From an archaeon (GTDB lineage Archaea > Asgardarchaeota > Hermodarchaeia > Hermodarchaeales > Hermodarchaeaceae): a stretch of 6,355 nucleotides of DNA. The notes beneath the pieces are model-generated. The model saw only the letters and a list, made by a program, of their open reading frames with translations. It made no database searches and was not told where the DNA came from. Both the position numbers and the translations under genes were made by a program. The stretch covers positions 1-6,355 of the forward strand of contig JABXGV010000252.1 of NCBI GenBank assembly GCA_016550485.1, read 5' to 3'. Shown piece by piece: positions 5,455-6,355 of the stretch (positions are counted from its first letter, which is position 1; every line of letters starts with the position of its first letter).

Positions 5455-6355
5455 ATGTCTGGGAAAGAGCGAGCTTCACAAACCTTGACAGAAATTGGCG
5501 ATGTTCTTGATGTGGAAGTGGGGAGTGACTCGGTAACATTCCGGTGTACAAATGCCCTACTCAGCCTTTCCATCTACGATGAAGGAATAATCCGCGTCCA
5601 TCTAGTATTCGAAGAGGTCTTCCCTAAGGGGGCGTCTTTTCTGGTTCTTCCAGCGAGAAGCCGGGGCTCACATTCTGTCAAGTTCTTTGAAGAAGAAGCT
5701 GGTTGGCGTCTCGTGACCTCCGCCATGCAGGTTCGTATCAACCGGGCTCCCTGCCGCCTTGTATTCTATGATGCTCATGGTCAACAGCTTAACGAAGATG
5801 CGCTACCTGTAGGGATGAAAGGAAATGAAGCACAAGTCCAATGCAGCAAAGCCCTACCTTCGAATGAACACTTCTACGGCTTCGGTCACAAGGGAGGGCG
5901 GCTGGACAAGCGTGGTTCCAAGATGGTTATGTGGAATCAGTATTTCCCCTATCAGCCGGACACTGACCCGCTCTCTGTGAATGTTCCTTTCTTTGTGGCA
6001 ATTCGTCAAGGAATAGCCTATGGGCTCTTTTTTGACACTACTGCCAAGTGTGTTTTCGACATGGGCTCAACGAGCGCTAAAACCTACACGATCACTATTG
6101 ATGAACCAGTGCTAGATTACTACCTCATATGTGGGCCATCACCAAAACAGGTGCTTTTCAGTTACAGCCAACTTACAGGCAGAATACCGTTACCTCCACG
6201 TTGGACGCTGGGATACCATCAGTGCCGATATAGCTATCCCAACGAACAGCGGATACGTGAGGTAACCACCGAGTTACGTCAACGCAGACTTCCCTGTGAC
6301 TCGATTTGGTTTGACATACACTATCTCGATGGTTACCGCGTCTTTACATGGGATA
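5455..6355 (+). CDS. GH31 family alpha-glycosidase, N-terminal part, 3' end outside window
   Basis: Glycoside hydrolase family 31, whose members mostly cleave alpha-linked glucose or xylose from oligosaccharides with retention of configuration. The first 300 residues are visible. Residues 1 to about 235 form the amino-terminal beta-sandwich region, with FYGFGHKGGRLDKRG (140-154) and DPLSVNVPFFVA (171-182). The catalytic barrel then opens with PPRWTLGYHQCRYSY (247-261) and FDIHYLDGYRVFTWD (286-300). The nucleophile motif W-x-D-M-N-E lies beyond the window end. In the first-strand motif the residue after D287-I288 is His289, where many members have Asp (DIDYMD). There is no signal peptide, so a cytoplasmic enzyme acting on imported or stored sugars is likely. 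An in-frame stop at 5446 limits the start to GTG 5449 or ATG 5455; I chose ATG. No strong ribosome binding site is seen. The gene follows the probable S component closely. Substrate specificity cannot be settled from this part. Confidence 0.93.
   Translation, partial: MSGKERASQTLTEIGDVLDVEVGSDSVTFRCTNALLSLSIYDEGIIRVHLVFEEVFPKGASFLVLPARSRGSHSVKFFEEEAGWRLVTSAMQVRINRAPCRLVFYDAHGQQLNEDALPVGMKGNEAQVQCSKALPSNEHFYGFGHKGGRLDKRGSKMVMWNQYFPYQPDTDPLSVNVPFFVAIRQGIAYGLFFDTTAKCVFDMGSTSAKTYTITIDEPVLDYYLICGPSPKQVLFSYSQLTGRIPLPPRWTLGYHQCRYSYPNEQRIREVTTELRQRRLPCDSIWFDIHYLDGYRVFTWD

Noticed and set aside
5348..5573. Minus-strand open frames across the end of the membrane gene and the start of the GH31 gene
   Set aside because: They overlap two well-supported plus-strand genes and their products show no family features.

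Overview
The window carries seven protein-coding genes, all on the + strand, with short gaps (the longest about 130 bases). The first and last genes run off the window ends. There are no RNA genes, CRISPR arrays, insertion sequences or phage-like genes that I can recognise. I cannot name the organism. An archaeon, probably from an uncultivated lineage with balanced base composition, is my best guess. It rests on the mix of signals: genes inside clusters have Shine-Dalgarno motifs, while the membrane gene at 4672 has no usable one but has a TTTAAA box about 26-30 bases upstream, as in leaderless archaeal transcripts. A bacterium is not excluded, because a perfect TATAAT lies before the gene at 2721.

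Layout. (1) 1-1668: the C-terminal part of a P-type cation ATPase resembling the Ca2+ (P2) group; the phosphorylation site lies before the window. (2) 1747-1971 and 1968-2588: a small two-helix membrane protein and a six-helix membrane protein, joined by an ATGA stop/start overlap with a strong ribosome binding site inside the first gene. The larger one resembles carotenoid-biosynthesis (DUF422/CruF-like) membrane proteins, but only weakly. (3) 2721-3830: an M29-family metallo-aminopeptidase with its metal ligands intact, followed by a glyoxalase-II-like metallo-beta-lactamase-fold hydrolase (to 4587) whose start is ambiguous. (4) 4672-5421: a polytopic membrane protein that looks like an ECF-transporter substrate-binding (S) component, followed 33 bases later by the N-terminal 300 residues of a GH31 alpha-glycosidase, cut off at the window end.

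How they fit together. The region looks like housekeeping and catabolic genes rather than a defence island or mobile island: ion transport, peptide breakdown, a thioester/lactone-type hydrolase, and a possible uptake protein beside a sugar-cleaving enzyme. I saw no clear new multi-gene system. The points most worth following up are the ATPase, whose sixth transmembrane helix lacks the usual Asn-x-x-Thr-Asp ion ligands (Thr-x-x-Ser-His instead) while its M5 and M8 ligands remain; the coupled membrane pair at 1747-2588; and the S-component/GH31 pairing.
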